Assembly (NCBI RefSeq): GCF_001653135.1
Contig: NZ_BDDS01000012.1
Coordinates: 1 to 64,000, forward strand
Direction of reading: 5' to 3'
Source of the DNA: Pseudoalteromonas neustonica
GTDB lineage: Bacteria; Pseudomonadota; Gammaproteobacteria; Enterobacterales; Alteromonadaceae
Length of the DNA stretch: 64,000 bases
Shown here: positions 1 through 10,908 of the stretch, piece after piece
Position numbering within the stretch: position 1 is the first letter of the stretch
Layout of the letters: the number at the start of each line of letters is the position of its first letter
Notes under the pieces: model-generated
The model's input: the letters and a program-made list of their open reading frames with translations, nothing else
The model's database searches: none
What the model was told of the DNA's origin: nothing
Translations under genes and position numbers: made by a program

Positions 1-33
1 TTCAATCTGAGCCATGATCAAACTCTTCAATTA
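1..33 (-). rRNA. rrs: 16S rRNA, 5' end only
   Basis: The reverse complement reads AATTGAAGAGTTTGATCATG and continues GGCTCAGATTGAA, the near-universal 5' end of bacterial 16S rRNA. The rest lies beyond the window's left edge. The exact mature 5' base is uncertain by one or two positions. Confidence 0.96.
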
Positions 34-280
34 AAAGTTTTTTCTGTTCTCATCCAATAAAGAATGAAGAACCTGCTCAATGAATTCTGAATTTATTTAA
101 TATCTTTCGATATTGAATTGACTGTGCCGAATAATTATTAAAAATAACTATTCTGTTGGTCACTCAGTTTCTCTTTCGAGAAATCACATTGAGACTCTAA
201 ATTTGTTTGCCTTGCTTAGTAAACTAAGTTCGGCTGTTAGAACTCAATCTGCACGAGTGCCCACACAGATGATTGCTTTA

Positions 281-295
281 TATTGTTAAAGAACG
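281..295 (-). promoter_or_regulatory. rRNA leader boxA-like antitermination site
   Basis: On the minus strand the rRNA leader carries CGTTCTTTAACAATA, close to the boxA sequence (TGCTCTTTAACA) that recruits Nus factors in enterobacterial rRNA leaders. It lies between the promoters and the 16S start, as expected. The call rests on the motif and its position only. Confidence 0.6.
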
Positions 296-336
296 TTGCG
301 ATTAAAGCGCTTTGCTTTACGTCGCTAGGGCTGCGC

Positions 337-364
337 ATATTACGCTTTCCTATTTTTTTGTCAA
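337..364 (-). promoter_or_regulatory. rRNA operon promoter P2 (sigma-70 type)
   Basis: On the minus strand there is a perfect -35 TTGACA (359-364), a 16-bp spacer and a -10 TAATAT (337-342), followed by a GC-rich discriminator (GCGCAGCCC). GC-rich discriminators are typical of stringently controlled rRNA promoters. It lies about 300 bp upstream of 16S. Confidence 0.8.
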
Positions 365-473
365 CACTTAATTTTTAGTTTCTTTTAAAGAATTTCAAAG
401 TTAAGTTTTACTCGACTCACTGATTAACTCTTGCCCCGCTATGCGTTGCGCTCTGCCGTCTCAGTGGGGTCGC

Positions 474-501
474 ATTATAGGGCGCGGCTGATTTTACGCA
501 A
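474..501 (-). promoter_or_regulatory. rRNA operon promoter P1 (sigma-70 type)
   Basis: On the minus strand there is a -35 TTGCGT (496-501), a 16-bp spacer and a perfect -10 TATAAT (474-479), followed by the discriminator GCGACCCC. With the downstream promoter this gives the tandem P1/P2 layout known from enterobacterial rRNA operons. An AT-rich stretch upstream (about 505-560) could act as an UP element. Confidence 0.8.
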
Positions 502-737
502 GCGTTATTATCACTAATCTTGCTTTTATTTCGCTTTCATAAGATACACAAAAGAAACTGACATGTTACCCACAAACACCTGTGCATAACATGCACTGTA
601 AAACGATGAAATCGTAATAATCACAATATTCGTTATCCTGAAACATTGATTTATTATTCTATTTTTAAAATCAAACACAGCTAACAATATAAAATATCAA
701 CCTCAGTAAACAGATAATAATACTCCAGCGATTACTA
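502..737. other. Intergenic stretch upstream of the rRNA promoters
   Basis: AT-rich sequence between the rRNA promoter region and the 3' end of the exported-protein gene at 738. I see no open reading frame with a ribosome binding site, no tRNA-like cloverleaf and no clear terminator. Confidence 0.5.
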
Positions 738-1208
738 TTATTGGTTTTGGAAACTAGCTAGACCCAGCTCCTCTGATTCATAACGTGTCCCGGTTAACTT
801 TATCAACCAAACACTATCGATAAAAGTACGGCTAAAATATACAGTTTGACCATTAGGAATGTTAGGCATAAAAGACGTTATTGATTGCCATTGGCCGTCT
901 GTTTTATCTTTTAACTTCATCGCCGCATTAAAAAACGATCCATCTTCGTTTGCCTTTACCTCAAGTGCTGTTAATTGTTTTTCATCTCCTATCTCTATTA
1001 ATGCACTCTCATTTAATAAGGCTAATAGCACTGGTTGGTGAATTGGAGCCAATGATTTTAGTTTTTTAGCAATTTTACTATCAATTGTTATCTCATTTTT
1101 CAATTTATAAATATCGGCTTTAACTGCAAAAACAGGTTCGGCATTAGTTTGATAACTTACCAATAATAAAGCCATGGAGCTAAGTAATAAATAGACGTGT
1201 TTTTTCAT
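738..1208 (-). CDS. Exported protein of unknown function
   Basis: 156 residues. The N-terminus (MKKHVYLLLSSMALLLVSYQ, then TNA|EP) is a classic Sec signal peptide with an A-x-A-like cleavage site near residue 23. The mature part is about 130 residues, Lys/Glu-rich, with no cysteines and no motif I recognise. It stands alone, divergent from the HTH gene at 1396, with about 190 bp between them that must hold both promoters. I assign no function; a periplasmic location is inferred from the signal peptide. Confidence 0.75.
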   Translation of the reverse strand: MKKHVYLLLSSMALLLVSYQTNAEPVFAVKADIYKLKNEITIDSKIAKKLKSLAPIHQPVLLALLNESALIEIGDEKQLTALEVKANEDGSFFNAAMKLKDKTDGQWQSITSFMPNIPNGQTVYFSRTFIDSVWLIKLTGTRYESEELGLASFQNQ

Positions 1209-1395
1209 AATAAAATATATCCTTTCGTTAGTTTGATAATGCTAGCATAATTTAAAACAGCCCATAAAAAACGCTAATCCATTAATATTCATAATATTCT
1301 TTTATTCATTTACATGAATATAATCATAAGCTCTATCTCTGGATTAGCTAATTGGTGATAATAATACGGCAAAAATTAAGGAGAGAGTAATAAGT

Positions 1396-1932
1396 ATGCA
1401 ATCACTAGGAATAGAATTAAAACGTCTTCGAACAAACAAAAAATGGACTCAAGCATTTGCTGCTCGGGAAATAGGCATCCAACAATCTTATTTATCAAAA
1501 CTAGAGAATGGTCAATTCATTCCCTCTCCTGAAGTGATCGAAAAGCTAAAATTGTGCTACGACGAAGTGTGTTTTAATAACTATTTACCTACAACACCAT
1601 CAACAAACGTGCCGCTGAAAAAACTGCCCATATTAAGTTTTGTGCTGTTTATAATTGGTCTTATAGTTTGGCTATGTGCAACGTATGAAATTTTTTATTC
1701 TGAAACCTACTTTACTTATCAGGCAAAACAAGGTGAATTTTTAGCGTTTAATGTTAGTCAGCAATATCAAGGCGAACGCTTTATTGAAGGTGATGTTACT
1801 TACCAAATTGTCGGCGAAAGACAAGTTAGCAGGATCGAAAACCGCTTTCTAATTGTAGGTTCTGTAGTGTGTATTTTACTATCTATAGTTGCAGGTGTAT
1901 TTTCACAAAGGTATAAGTTTCGTAAATTATAA
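1396..1932 (+). CDS. Membrane-anchored XRE-family HTH regulator
   Basis: 178 residues. Residues 1-65 form a Cro/C1-type helix-turn-helix (IELKRLRTNKKWTQ, then QSYLSKLENGQFIPSPEVIEKL). Hydrophobic segments at about 77-97 and 151-170 predict two membrane spans, with a roughly 50-residue extracytoplasmic loop containing several Tyr and Phe. A purine-rich AAGGAGAGAG lies upstream of the ATG. An HTH tied to the membrane suggests transcription control responding to an envelope signal, but no target is visible; the divergent exported protein at 738 is an obvious candidate. The family is clear, the role unknown. Confidence 0.8.
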   Translation: MQSLGIELKRLRTNKKWTQAFAAREIGIQQSYLSKLENGQFIPSPEVIEKLKLCYDEVCFNNYLPTTPSTNVPLKKLPILSFVLFIIGLIVWLCATYEIFYSETYFTYQAKQGEFLAFNVSQQYQGERFIEGDVTYQIVGERQVSRIENRFLIVGSVVCILLSIVAGVFSQRYKFRKL

Positions 1933-2096
1933 ACCCGATACTTAGTTGTTACTTAATTCTAAGAATATTATTTCAGCGCATTTATGGCGCTCTTTCCTCC
2001 TCGGGTTTCTCAATACTCAACCCAAGCTACGGCGCTAACACTTACTGCGAGCAACTGAAAGCTGACAACTTACAGCTTATGGCTTCTTTAAAAACA

Positions 2097-2124
2097 AAAA
2101 GCCCCGGCTAATGCCGAGGCTTTT
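2097..2124 (-). terminator. Rho-independent terminator of the S10 operon
   Basis: On the minus strand the hairpin AAAAGCCTCGGC-ATTA-GCCGGGGCTTTT, with one mismatch, is followed by TGTTTTT. It lies about 20 bp after rpsQ, so transcription of the S10 operon ends here. The stem is nearly symmetric and may also stop plus-strand transcripts from the HTH gene. Confidence 0.9.
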
Positions 2125-2146
2125 ATAAAACAGACTTAATTAAAAA

Positions 2147-2404
2147 TTAAGCTTGTTTAGGACTAGAAATAACGTCTACTAATGTCCAAGACTTAGTCTT
2201 AGAAATTGGAGCGCATTCACGGATAGAAACAACGTCACCCGCTTTTGCTGTGTTATTTTCGTCATGTACGTGTAATTTAGTCGTACGTTTGATGAATTTC
2301 CCATAAATTGGGTGCTTCACGTAACGTGCGATAGCGATAGTGAAAGATTTTTCCATCTTGTCGCTGATTACAGTGCCTTGAAGAGTACGGATTTTATCGC
2401 TCAT
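2147..2404 (-). CDS. rpsQ: 30S ribosomal protein S17
   Basis: 85 residues, the usual bacterial S17 length. It begins [20 protein letters not shown] and carries the conserved [11 protein letters not shown] segment. S17 binds 16S rRNA early in 30S assembly. It is the last gene of the S10 operon here. Its ATG overlaps the rpmC stop codon, indicating translational coupling, and it is followed by a terminator rather than by rplN. Confidence 0.97.
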   Translation of the reverse strand: MSDKIRTLQGTVISDKMEKSFTIAIARYVKHPIYGKFIKRTTKLHVHDENNTAKAGDVVSIRECAPISKTKSWTLVDVISSPKQA

Positions 2405-2595
2405 TATTGACCTGCCTTCTGGTTAATAATTGTTTTTACACGCGCGATATCGCGACGTACTGTTCTTAGCGTATGTGTCTGAGCTAACTGACCAGTGCTT
2501 GCTTGCATGCGCATATTAAATTGCTCACGAAGAAGTCCTAGAAGTTCAGCATTAAGCTCTTCTACGCTTTTGTCTTTTAGTTCGCTTGCTTTCAT
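2404..2595 (-). CDS. rpmC: 50S ribosomal protein L29
   Basis: 63 residues. I chose the ATG at 2595 ([18 protein letters not shown]) rather than the GTG one codon earlier because it matches the E. coli start and forms a TGATG overlap with the rplP stop. L29 sits near the peptide exit tunnel of the 50S subunit. The conserved [11 protein letters not shown] helix and RRDIARVKT segment are present. Confidence 0.97.
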   Translation of the reverse strand: MKASELKDKSVEELNAELLGLLREQFNMRMQASTGQLAQTHTLRTVRRDIARVKTIINQKAGQ

Positions 2596-3008
2596 CACAT
2601 TACCGTCCGAGTTACGAAAGTTGTTTTGAATGGCAGTTTACGAGCAGCAAGGTTGAATGCTTCACGAGCAAGCTCTTCAGAAACACCTTCCATTTCGTAA
2701 AGTACTTTACCAGGCTGAATTTCAGCAACCCAATATTCAACAGAACCTTTACCTTTACCCATACGGACTTCAAGCGGTTTGTTTGTAATAGGCTTATCAG
2801 GGAACACACGGATCCAGATTTTACCTTGACGCTTTACGTGACGTGTCATGGCACGACGAGCTGCTTCGATTTGACGAGCAGTCATGCGGCCACGGCCAGT
2901 AGCTTTCAAACCGAAAGTACCGAAGCTTACTTTGTTACCGTTTTGCGCAAGACCACGGTTGCGGCCTTTATGCGTTTTACGGAATTTTGTACGTTTTGGC
3001 TGTAACAT
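2595..3008 (-). CDS. rplP: 50S ribosomal protein L16
   Basis: 137 residues, full length. It begins [19 protein letters not shown] and carries the conserved [20 protein letters not shown] and [12 protein letters not shown] segments. L16 contacts 23S and 5S rRNA near the A site. It lies between rpsC (12-bp gap) and rpmC (overlapping). Confidence 0.98.
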   Translation of the reverse strand: MLQPKRTKFRKTHKGRNRGLAQNGNKVSFGTFGLKATGRGRMTARQIEAARRAMTRHVKRQGKIWIRVFPDKPITNKPLEVRMGKGKGSVEYWVAEIQPGKVLYEMEGVSEELAREAFNLAARKLPFKTTFVTRTVM

Positions 3009-3020
3009 TACTCGCTACCT

Positions 3021-3722
3021 CTACTTAGCACTTTTCTTGGCTTTCTTTGGTGCGCGTTTAGCTGGCTTCTCTTGCTCTTGTACTAGTGGTAAACCACCAA
3101 TAACTTCGCCTTTGAAGATCCAAACTTTAACACCAATGATACCATAAGTGGTTAAGGCTTCAGAAGTTGCGTAGTCGATATCAGCACGAAGAGTATGTAG
3201 AGGTACACGACCTTCACGATACCATTCTGAACGTGCGATTTCTGCGCCGCCAAGACGACCGCTAACTTCAACTTTGATTCCTTTTGAACCAATGCGCATT
3301 GCATTTTGTACCGAACGCTTCATAGCGCGACGGAACATAACACGACGCTCTAGTTGAGAGGCAATGCCATCTGCAACTAACTGTGCATCTAGTTCTGGTT
3401 TACGTACTTCAGAGATATTGATCTGAGCAGGTACACCAGCAATCTTAGTTACCGCTTGACGTAATTTTTCTACGTCTTCGCCTTTTTTACCGATAACAAC
3501 ACCCGGACGAGCCGTGTGAATTGTTACGCGGATTGATTTTGCTGGACGCTCAATAACGATTTTAGACACAGAAGCCGCTTTCAATTCCTTAGTAAGGAAT
3601 GTACGTACTTTGTGATCGCCAAAAAGCTGTGCAGAGAAATCTTTTGAACTCGCGTACCAGGTAGAAACCCAAGGTTTAGATATACCTAGGCGAATACCAG
3701 TAGGATGAACTTTTTGTCCCAT
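3021..3722 (-). CDS. rpsC: 30S ribosomal protein S3
   Basis: 233 residues, matching the E. coli length. The N-terminus [14 protein letters not shown] is diagnostic. A KH domain with the [14 protein letters not shown] loop lies at about residues 75-95, followed by the C-terminal S3 domain ([17 protein letters not shown]). The tail is Lys/Ala-rich. S3 lines the mRNA entry channel and contributes to the ribosome's mRNA unwinding activity. Confidence 0.98.
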   Translation of the reverse strand: MGQKVHPTGIRLGISKPWVSTWYASSKDFSAQLFGDHKVRTFLTKELKAASVSKIVIERPAKSIRVTIHTARPGVVIGKKGEDVEKLRQAVTKIAGVPAQINISEVRKPELDAQLVADGIASQLERRVMFRRAMKRSVQNAMRIGSKGIKVEVSGRLGGAEIARSEWYREGRVPLHTLRADIDYATSEALTTYGIIGVKVWIFKGEVIGGLPLVQEQEKPAKRAPKKAKKSAK

Positions 3723-3733
3723 TACTTATACTC

Positions 3734-4066
3734 CTAGCTATCTGAAACCACAACAGTGATGTGGCTTGTACGCTTAAGGATGCGGTCAGCGCGTCCTTTA
3801 GCACGTGGCATAATACGTTTCATTGTAGGACCATCGTCCACAAAGATCGTTGTTACACGTAGCTCATCAATGTCAGCACCTTCGTTATGCTCTGCGTTAG
3901 CAATAGCAGACTCAAGTACTTTCTTAACTAATACAGCCGCTTTTTTAGGGCTGTACGCCAGGATTTCTAGTGCGCGATCGACAGGTAACCCGCGGATCTG
4001 ATCTGCAACTAGACGTGCTTTTTGCGCCGAACCAGAGGCGAATTTATGTTTAGCTAATGCTTGCAT
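3734..4066 (-). CDS. rplV: 50S ribosomal protein L22
   Basis: 110 residues, the family length. It carries the L22 signatures [11 protein letters not shown] and [18 protein letters not shown]; the latter is the beta-hairpin reaching the exit tunnel where macrolide-resistance changes occur in other bacteria. The hairpin shows no insertion or deletion by eye. It sits between rpsS and rpsC with short gaps. Confidence 0.98.
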   Translation of the reverse strand: MQALAKHKFASGSAQKARLVADQIRGLPVDRALEILAYSPKKAAVLVKKVLESAIANAEHNEGADIDELRVTTIFVDDGPTMKRIMPRAKGRADRILKRTSHITVVVSDS

Positions 4067-4080
4067 TTATCATTCCCCTC

Positions 4081-4368
<288 letters not shown>

Positions 4369-4374
4369 TCAATA

Positions 4375-5199
4375 TTACTTAGTACGACGACGTACTATAA
4401 ATTTATCCGTACGCTTGTTCTTACGCGTCTTAGCACCTTTAGTCGGCTTACCCCATGGAGACACAGGATGACGACCACCAGATGTACGACCTTCACCACC
4501 ACCGTGTGGGTGATCAACCGGGTTCATGGCAACACCACGAACTGTCGGACGAATACCACGCCAGCGATTTGCACCTGCTTTACCAAGTGAACGAAGCATA
4601 TGCTCAGCATTGCCTACTTCACCTAGTGTCGCACGACAATCAGATTCAACTTTACGAACTTCGCCTGAACGAAGACGTAATGTTACATATTGACCATCAC
4701 GAGCAAGGATTTGAACGTATGCACCAGCAGAACGTGCGATTTGAGCACCTTTACCTGGTTTTAATTCTACGTTGTGAACAGTCGAACCTACAGGCATATT
4801 GCGCATAGGTAATGCATTACCAGGCTTGATTGGTGCATCAACACCAGACTGGATTGCATCACCAGCTTTTAAGCCTTTTGGTGCGATAATGTAACGACGC
4901 TCACCGTCTGCATATAATACAAGAGCGATGTTTGCGCTACGATTTGGATCATATTCTAAACGCTCAACAGTGGCTGGAATGCCATCTTTAGTACGTTTAA
5001 AATCGATTAAACGGTAATGCTGCTTATGACCACCACCGATATGACGAACCGTAATACGACCATTGTTATTACGACCACCTGATTTAGAGTTTTTCTCTAA
5101 AAGTGGTGCGTATGGCTTACCCTTATGTAGATCAGAGTTAACCACTTTAACTAGGTGACGACGGCCCGCAGAAGTAGGCTTACACTTTTGAAGTGCCAT
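4375..5199 (-). CDS. rplB: 50S ribosomal protein L2
   Basis: 274 residues. The start [19 protein letters not shown] and the C-terminal [14 protein letters not shown] loop near the peptidyl-transferase centre are both present, including the conserved His. It lies between rplW (17-bp gap) and rpsS. Nothing unusual is seen. Confidence 0.98.
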   Translation of the reverse strand: MALQKCKPTSAGRRHLVKVVNSDLHKGKPYAPLLEKNSKSGGRNNNGRITVRHIGGGHKQHYRLIDFKRTKDGIPATVERLEYDPNRSANIALVLYADGERRYIIAPKGLKAGDAIQSGVDAPIKPGNALPMRNMPVGSTVHNVELKPGKGAQIARSAGAYVQILARDGQYVTLRLRSGEVRKVESDCRATLGEVGNAEHMLRSLGKAGANRWRGIRPTVRGVAMNPVDHPHGGGEGRTSGGRHPVSPWGKPTKGAKTRKNKRTDKFIVRRRTK

Positions 5200-5216
5200 A
5201 ATTCTAACTCCCCTTA

Positions 5217-5519
5217 TTACTCGGCGCCGCCGACAAAGTCTAGTTCGCTGCCTTCTTTAAGAGTAACGTAAGCTTTTTTCCAGTCGCTACGACGACCGAA
5301 ACGTGCGCCAGTACGTTTTGTTTTACCCTTAACGTTAAGTGTGCGAACACCAGTTACTTCCACTTCAAAAAGCTTTTCAACAGCAGCTTTAACTTCAGCT
5401 TTAGTTGCGTCATTTACTACTTTAAAAACAATCGTGTTGTTTTCTTCAGCAGCAATGGTGCTTTTTTCAGAGATATGTGGAGCAAGGATCACTTTTAAAA
5501 GACGTTCTTCACGGATCAT
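5217..5519 (-). CDS. rplW: 50S ribosomal protein L23
   Basis: 100 residues. L23 surrounds the exit tunnel and docks trigger factor and SRP. Recognised from [20 protein letters not shown] and the basic [20 protein letters not shown] segment. It overlaps the end of rplD by 4 bp (ATGA), indicating coupled translation. Confidence 0.98.
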   Translation of the reverse strand: MIREERLLKVILAPHISEKSTIAAEENNTIVFKVVNDATKAEVKAAVEKLFEVEVTGVRTLNVKGKTKRTGARFGRRSDWKKAYVTLKEGSELDFVGGAE

Positions 5520-6121
5520 GCTAGCGTCTCCTCAAGTTGCTTAACAGCAGCAGCTGTAATAAGTACCTTGTCGAAAGCAATTAAGCTTACAGGGTCGATA
5601 CCAGCTACATCACGCGTGTCAACCTTGTACAGGTTACGTGCCGATAAAAATAGATTCTCATCTACTTCTTCAGTTACGATTAGAACATCTTTAAGCTCAA
5701 GTTCTTTAAGCTTAGCAACTAGTTCTTTAGTTTTAGGTGCTGCTAGAGCAAAACTTTCAACAACGATTAAACGCTCTTGACGAACTAATTCAGATAAAAT
5801 GCTTTTGATCGCACCGCGGTACATTTTACGGTTTACTTTTTGGCTGTGGTCTTGTGGTTTAGCTGCAAAGCTAACGCCACCTGAACGCCAAATTGGACTA
5901 CGGATTGTACCAGCACGTGCACGGCCAGTACCTTTTTGAGCCCATGGTTTTTTACCACCACCGCTTACTTCAGAACGTGTCTTCTGAGCACGAGTACCTT
6001 GACGAGCGCCTGCTGCGTATGCAACAACTACTTGATGTACTAATGCTTCGTTAAACTCACGTCCAAAAGTAGCTTCAGAAACTTCAAGACCGCCAGAAGC
6101 GTCTTTAATTGCTAATTCCAT
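5516..6121 (-). CDS. rplD: 50S ribosomal protein L4
   Basis: 201 residues. I chose the ATG at 6121 ([20 protein letters not shown]) over a GTG one codon earlier; it matches E. coli and follows GGAGATTTAGTG. The tunnel loop ([20 protein letters not shown]) is intact. In E. coli L4 also represses its own operon by acting on the S10 leader. A matching leader hairpin occurs here at 7151-7196, so the same feedback is plausible. Confidence 0.98.
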   Translation of the reverse strand: MELAIKDASGGLEVSEATFGREFNEALVHQVVVAYAAGARQGTRAQKTRSEVSGGGKKPWAQKGTGRARAGTIRSPIWRSGGVSFAAKPQDHSQKVNRKMYRGAIKSILSELVRQERLIVVESFALAAPKTKELVAKLKELELKDVLIVTEEVDENLFLSARNLYKVDTRDVAGIDPVSLIAFDKVLITAAAVKQLEETLA

Positions 6122-6138
6122 CACTAAATCTCCAGGAC

Positions 6139-6774
6139 TTATGCTTTAACAGCAGGTTTAACGATAACGTCACCGCCGATAGCTCCAGGTACTGCACCCT
6201 TAACTAAAAGCAAGTTACGCTCAGCGTCAACGCGTACTAGTTCTAAGTTTTGAGTCGTTACACGCTCAGCACCCATATGACCGGCCATTTTCTTACCTTT
6301 AAACACCTTACCAGGTGATTGGTTTTGACCGATTGAACCAGGAGCACGGTGAGATAGAGAGTTACCATGTGTAGCGTCTTGCATGCTGAAATTCCAGCGC
6401 TTAACACCACCTTGGAAACCTTTACCTTTAGAAGTACCGGTTACGTCAACCTTGTTGATTTCGTTGAATAATTCAACAGTAAGCTCAGCGCCTACTTCAA
6501 AATCGCCTTCACCACCGTTAAGGCGGAATTCCCACAGACCGCGACCCGCTTCAACACCAGCTTTAGCGAAGTGACCCGCTGTTGCTTTGTTTACACGGCT
6601 TGCTTTTTTAGTGCCTGCGGTTACTTGAAGCGCGTTATAACCGTCTGTTGCGTCAGATTTGATCTGAGCAATGCGGTTAGGTGTCGCTTCAATAACTGTC
6701 ACAGGGATAGATACACCATCTTCAGTGAAGATACGTGTCATACCCACTTTACGACCGACTAGACCTAATGCCAT
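6139..6774 (-). CDS. rplC: 50S ribosomal protein L3
   Basis: 211 residues. It begins [20 protein letters not shown] and has the central [20 protein letters not shown] loop that approaches the peptidyl-transferase centre, with the Gln that PrmB methylates in E. coli ([20 protein letters not shown] region). It lies between rpsJ and rplD. Confidence 0.98.
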   Translation of the reverse strand: MALGLVGRKVGMTRIFTEDGVSIPVTVIEATPNRIAQIKSDATDGYNALQVTAGTKKASRVNKATAGHFAKAGVEAGRGLWEFRLNGGEGDFEVGAELTVELFNEINKVDVTGTSKGKGFQGGVKRWNFSMQDATHGNSLSHRAPGSIGQNQSPGKVFKGKKMAGHMGAERVTTQNLELVRVDAERNLLLVKGAVPGAIGGDVIVKPAVKA

Positions 6775-6801
6775 TTTCCTAAAACCTCTCTAATCTTTCG
6801 A

Positions 6802-7122
<321 letters not shown>

Positions 7123-7150
7123 TCAATATAAAGAGCATTTAAAAGAGCAT

Positions 7151-7196
7151 AAAAAAACGACCGAAACAATCTTAAAAACATAAGATGCCGGTTGTT
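7151..7196 (-). promoter_or_regulatory. S10 leader attenuator hairpin (L4-type)
   Basis: In the minus-strand leader, ACCG-GC-ATCTTA pairs with TAAGAT-TGTTT-CGGT around a small loop and is followed by CGTTTTTTT. This is a hairpin with an internal bulge and a U tract, like the E. coli S10 leader element where L4 with NusA stimulates premature termination. Pairing was drawn by eye; L4 control is inferred from the family. Confidence 0.75.
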
Positions 7197-7302
7197 GATT
7201 TATATCTACGTTGAGTTCCAAATCGGAACTCCTGTTTTATTAGCTTGAAATCCAAGCTTAATGTTCCTTTCAAGTTCCCGGGGGAATTTTGAAAGCCTGC
7301 GT

Positions 7303-7330
7303 ATTATAGTGATATTGGTGATAAATGCAA
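7303..7330 (-). promoter_or_regulatory. S10 operon promoter
   Basis: On the minus strand there is a -35 TTGCAT (7325-7330), a 16-bp spacer and a perfect -10 TATAAT (7303-7308) followed by ACGCAGGC. Transcription would start near 7296, giving an rpsJ leader of about 185 nt that includes the attenuator. Confidence 0.8.
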
Positions 7331-7521
7331 CAACTATTTCAATCAACCCGAATGACTGTAATTTATACTGTAAAAAAGGGCCTGTCATCGTGTCGTCATT
7401 ACTGTGGATTTACTATAGTGAGATCATGCATAGTATGAATGATAATGGTCAGTCCAGTTTTTAATTGTTATTATTCCCCCTTGTTTGCTTTTATCTCTTA
7501 ATCCTTAACCTTGGTGAGTTG

Positions 7522-9975
7522 ATGCGTATTTTTAATTATTGTTTGAACTTTATCTCAATGGTGACCAACCGCCTGCTTGTAAAAAGTAAGGTGCTGCCAG
7601 AGAGCCCTATTGAACAATATGCCCTTAACCCGGCTTATCCCACTTTTTATATCGTTAAACTCAATGCTCGATCTGATTTAGCTGCACTCGCACGCGTATG
7701 TAAAAAGCATGGCTTACCAAATCCGACCGAACAACAACTGCTTGGTAATGCCTCATTAGATCGCTTTATTGGCCTACAGAACCCACCACCACTGTTTGGT
7801 GACAAGGCAAAGCCTACTGACGCGTTAAATCAAGGTAAGCAGATCATTGAACAGTTAATCGCCAGTGGTGAAAAAAACGTACAAGTCATTCCGGTCACTA
7901 TTTTATGGGGTCGCAATCCGGGTAAAGAAAAACCAGGTTTAGGTACACTCGTATCACACTCTTTAACGCCTAGCTGGTTTCGTAAATTTTTTGTTTTACT
8001 GTTCTCTGGCCGTGATAATTTTGTACGCTTTAGTCAGCCGTTAGATTTATCGCTATTAGTAAACGAAAAAGCCGATGTGGATGAGCTGCCGCATAAATTA
8101 TTGCGTGTAGCCCGCGTACATTTTCGTCGTCAAAAATTAGCGGCTACGGGCCCTAAAATGCCCTCACGCGAGCAATTATTTAATTCGCTATTAGCATCCC
8201 CCACGATTAAAAAAGCTATTAGCGATGAAGCAAAGAGTAAGAATATAAGCCAAGCACAGGCACGTCAAAACGCATTAAAACTACTGGATGAAATAGCCGC
8301 TAACTACAGTGACGCGACCATCCGCGTTGCTGAGAGGGCATTAACCTGGTTATGGAACAAGCTGTATAACGGTATCGAAATAAAATACACCGAGCAAATT
8401 CACGACCTGACCAATAAAGGCCATGAAATCATCTATATGCCGTGTCATCGCAGCCACATGGATTATCTACTGCTAACCTACTCTATTTATCATCTTGGTT
8501 TAGTACCGCCACATATTGCTGCGGGTATTAATTTAAACTTTTTTCCAGCAGGTGGAATTTTCCGTCGCTCAGGCGCCTTTTTTATTCGCCGTTCATTTGC
8601 GGGCAACAAACTTTATTCAGCGGTGTTTAAAGAGTATTTAAGCCAACTATTTATTAAAGGCTACTCTGTTAAGTTTTATACCGAAGGCGGGCGTAGCCGT
8701 ACCGGGCGTTTACTGCCACCAAAAACCGGCATGTTGGCTATGACACTGCAAGCCATGCTTCGTGGTATTGATCGCCCAATTTCAATTGTGCCTGTGTACA
8801 TTGGTTATGAACACGTTATGGAAATTAATACCTACCTTAAAGAGCTCGCCGGTGATGATAAAAAAGGTGAATCAATATTTGGGATTTTTAAAGCAATTAA
8901 AAACTTAAAAAACTACGGCCGTGGTTATTTAAATTTTGGCGACCCCATTTCGGTCAATCAATATTTAAATGACCAACAACCAGATTGGCGTGATTCTATT
9001 CATCCTACGGATGTACAAAAACCACAATGGCTTGGACCACAAGTAGCCACCTTAGCTGATAAAGTAATGGTTAACATTAATAATACGGCCGCGCTTAACG
9101 CTGTTAATTTGCTTGCTATGATTTTATTAGTAAACGATAAGCAAGCCTTGAGTAAACCAAAACTGCTTGCACAACTTGATTTTTATCTGCACTTACAACG
9201 CAATGCTAGTTACAGCGCAAAAATCACCATTCCAAATGAGAGCCCGGAAGAGCTATTAACTCACGCCTTAAAGCTAAATAAATTTGATGTAATAAGCGAT
9301 GAGTTTGGCGAGATTATCGCGATTAACGATAAAGAAAAAATCCTCTTTAACTACTATCGTAATAATATTTTGCATGTGTTTTCTGTACCAAGTTTGCTGG
9401 CGCTGCATATATTTAAAAGCCATAAAACCACCATTTCGCAGTGCCAAGCATTGATTAACTGCTTTTACCCTATGTTTGCTAAAGAATGGTTTTTGCACGC
9501 GCTTGATGAAAATTACATTACCCGAATTTTAGCCAGCTTTGTTGATCAAGACCTGATAGAGATTGAGGGCGACAATATCAAAATCACGAATAGTAATGAC
9601 TGCTTAGCCAAGCTTGAAATACTTGGTCGTGCGCTGAGTTTAACTCTACAACGCTACGCCATTGTGATTGGCTTTATCCAAACGAGTAAAGGTATTGAAC
9701 GCGCCGAACTTGAGCGTGAAAGCCAAGTACTCGCGCAGCGATTAGGTACATTGCACGGTATTAAAACTCCTGAGTTTTTTGACAAAAAAGTATTGGTAGG
9801 TTTTATTAGTAATTTGCGTGAACAAGGCTTAATTAGCGAAACGAGTAATGGCTTAGAAGGCAGCACTGAATTATGTGAAGCCTATATGCACCTTAAGGCG
9901 TTACTGCCAGCACGGATCTGGCAGTCTATTAGTGATATTGTACTGAGCCAAGCACAACACTCAGTGCATGATTAG
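7522..9975 (+). CDS. plsB: Glycerol-3-phosphate acyltransferase PlsB
   Basis: 817 residues from the ATG at 7522, close to E. coli PlsB (807). A TTG 57 bp upstream would add an unlikely hydrophobic tail, whereas GGTGAG lies just before this ATG. PlsB puts the first acyl chain on sn-glycerol-3-phosphate at the inner membrane. The catalytic HX4D block ([14 protein letters not shown]) lies at about residue 315 and the glycerol-phosphate-binding block [19 protein letters not shown] at about 395. It is convergent with tesB and their ends overlap by 4 bp. Confidence 0.95.
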   Translation: MRIFNYCLNFISMVTNRLLVKSKVLPESPIEQYALNPAYPTFYIVKLNARSDLAALARVCKKHGLPNPTEQQLLGNASLDRFIGLQNPPPLFGDKAKPTDALNQGKQIIEQLIASGEKNVQVIPVTILWGRNPGKEKPGLGTLVSHSLTPSWFRKFFVLLFSGRDNFVRFSQPLDLSLLVNEKADVDELPHKLLRVARVHFRRQKLAATGPKMPSREQLFNSLLASPTIKKAISDEAKSKNISQAQARQNALKLLDEIAANYSDATIRVAERALTWLWNKLYNGIEIKYTEQIHDLTNKGHEIIYMPCHRSHMDYLLLTYSIYHLGLVPPHIAAGINLNFFPAGGIFRRSGAFFIRRSFAGNKLYSAVFKEYLSQLFIKGYSVKFYTEGGRSRTGRLLPPKTGMLAMTLQAMLRGIDRPISIVPVYIGYEHVMEINTYLKELAGDDKKGESIFGIFKAIKNLKNYGRGYLNFGDPISVNQYLNDQQPDWRDSIHPTDVQKPQWLGPQVATLADKVMVNINNTAALNAVNLLAMILLVNDKQALSKPKLLAQLDFYLHLQRNASYSAKITIPNESPEELLTHALKLNKFDVISDEFGEIIAINDKEKILFNYYRNNILHVFSVPSLLALHIFKSHKTTISQCQALINCFYPMFAKEWFLHALDENYITRILASFVDQDLIEIEGDNIKITNSNDCLAKLEILGRALSLTLQRYAIVIGFIQTSKGIERAELERESQVLAQRLGTLHGIKTPEFFDKKVLVGFISNLREQGLISETSNGLEGSTELCEAYMHLKALLPARIWQSISDIVLSQAQHSVHD

Positions 9976-10829
9976 CGCTGACGCATGACCCCTTCTTGAA
10001 TCGTTGAGGCAACTAAATTGCCTTGACGGTCAAAGAACTGCCCGCGAACCATGCCACGCCCAGAACTCGCACTTGGGCTATCAATAGTATATAAAATCCA
10101 ATCGTCCATTCTAAACGGACGGTGAAACCACATTGCATGATCAATCGTTGCAACTTGCATATTTGGCTGCATAAACGATACGCCATGCGGCTGTAATGCA
10201 GTTGGTAAAAACTCAAAATCAGACGCATACGCTAGTAAGTAATTATGAATGCGCTGATCATCTGGCATTTCACCATTGGCTTTAAACCAAATATGCTTAA
10301 CGGGTTCCATTTCTTGTGGTTTGAACGGGTTATGAAATGTCACCGGACGCATCTCAATGGGCATTTCGCGGATAAACTTATTCCGAATTACCTCTGGTAT
10401 ATGCTCGGCGTTTTCTTGATAAAACTCTAATGATGAGCGCAGTTCTTCAGGTGCAGGTACGTCAGGCATAGTAGCTTGGTGAGATAAGCCTTCTTCAACA
10501 GCCTGAAACGACGCCGTCATATAAAAAATTGGCTTACCGTATTGAATGGCACTCACACGCCGAGTACTAAAGCTTTTACCATCTCGAATGGTTTCAACAT
10601 CGTACACTATCGGCTTTGCTGCATCGCCCGGGCGTAAAAAATAAGAATGCAATGAATGAACAATACGCCCTTCAGGTAAGGTCTCTTTAGCTGCTGAGAG
10701 CGCTTGCCCCATCACTTGACCACCAAATACCGCCCGAAAACCTAAATCTTGGCTTTGCCCACGATATAAGCCCTGCTCTATTTCTTCTAGCGTTAATAAT
10801 GACAATAAATCATCTAAAACTTGGCTCAT
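9972..10829 (-). CDS. tesB: Acyl-CoA thioesterase II
   Basis: 285 residues from the ATG at 10829, which has GAGGA 8 bp upstream; E. coli TesB has 286. It hydrolyses medium- to long-chain acyl-CoAs. It is a double hot-dog protein: the N-terminal half has [13 protein letters not shown] and the C-terminal half has the active-site region [16 protein letters not shown] with the catalytic Asp and [17 protein letters not shown]. It neighbours plsB, another acyl-CoA-using enzyme, but on the opposite strand. Confidence 0.94.
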   Translation of the reverse strand: MSQVLDDLLSLLTLEEIEQGLYRGQSQDLGFRAVFGGQVMGQALSAAKETLPEGRIVHSLHSYFLRPGDAAKPIVYDVETIRDGKSFSTRRVSAIQYGKPIFYMTASFQAVEEGLSHQATMPDVPAPEELRSSLEFYQENAEHIPEVIRNKFIREMPIEMRPVTFHNPFKPQEMEPVKHIWFKANGEMPDDQRIHNYLLAYASDFEFLPTALQPHGVSFMQPNMQVATIDHAMWFHRPFRMDDWILYTIDSPSASSGRGMVRGQFFDRQGNLVASTIQEGVMRQR

Positions 10830-10908
10830 TTTTAATATCCTCAATCCCACAATAGTTAAATCATACTATACAATGACTCTAAGTAAATCTTTGTTAGGAA
10901 ACCTTACT

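Noticed and set aside
2586-3005. Plus-strand open frame opposite rplP
   Set aside because: It is the mirror of a strongly conserved ribosomal gene and has no ribosome binding site or recognisable family.
4455-4808. His/Gln-rich plus-strand open frame within rplB
   Set aside because: The odd composition comes from reading rplB in antisense; rplB itself is canonical.
7465-7521. TTG start adding 19 residues to PlsB
   Set aside because: It would add a hydrophobic stretch absent from the family, and the ATG at 7522 gives the expected length.
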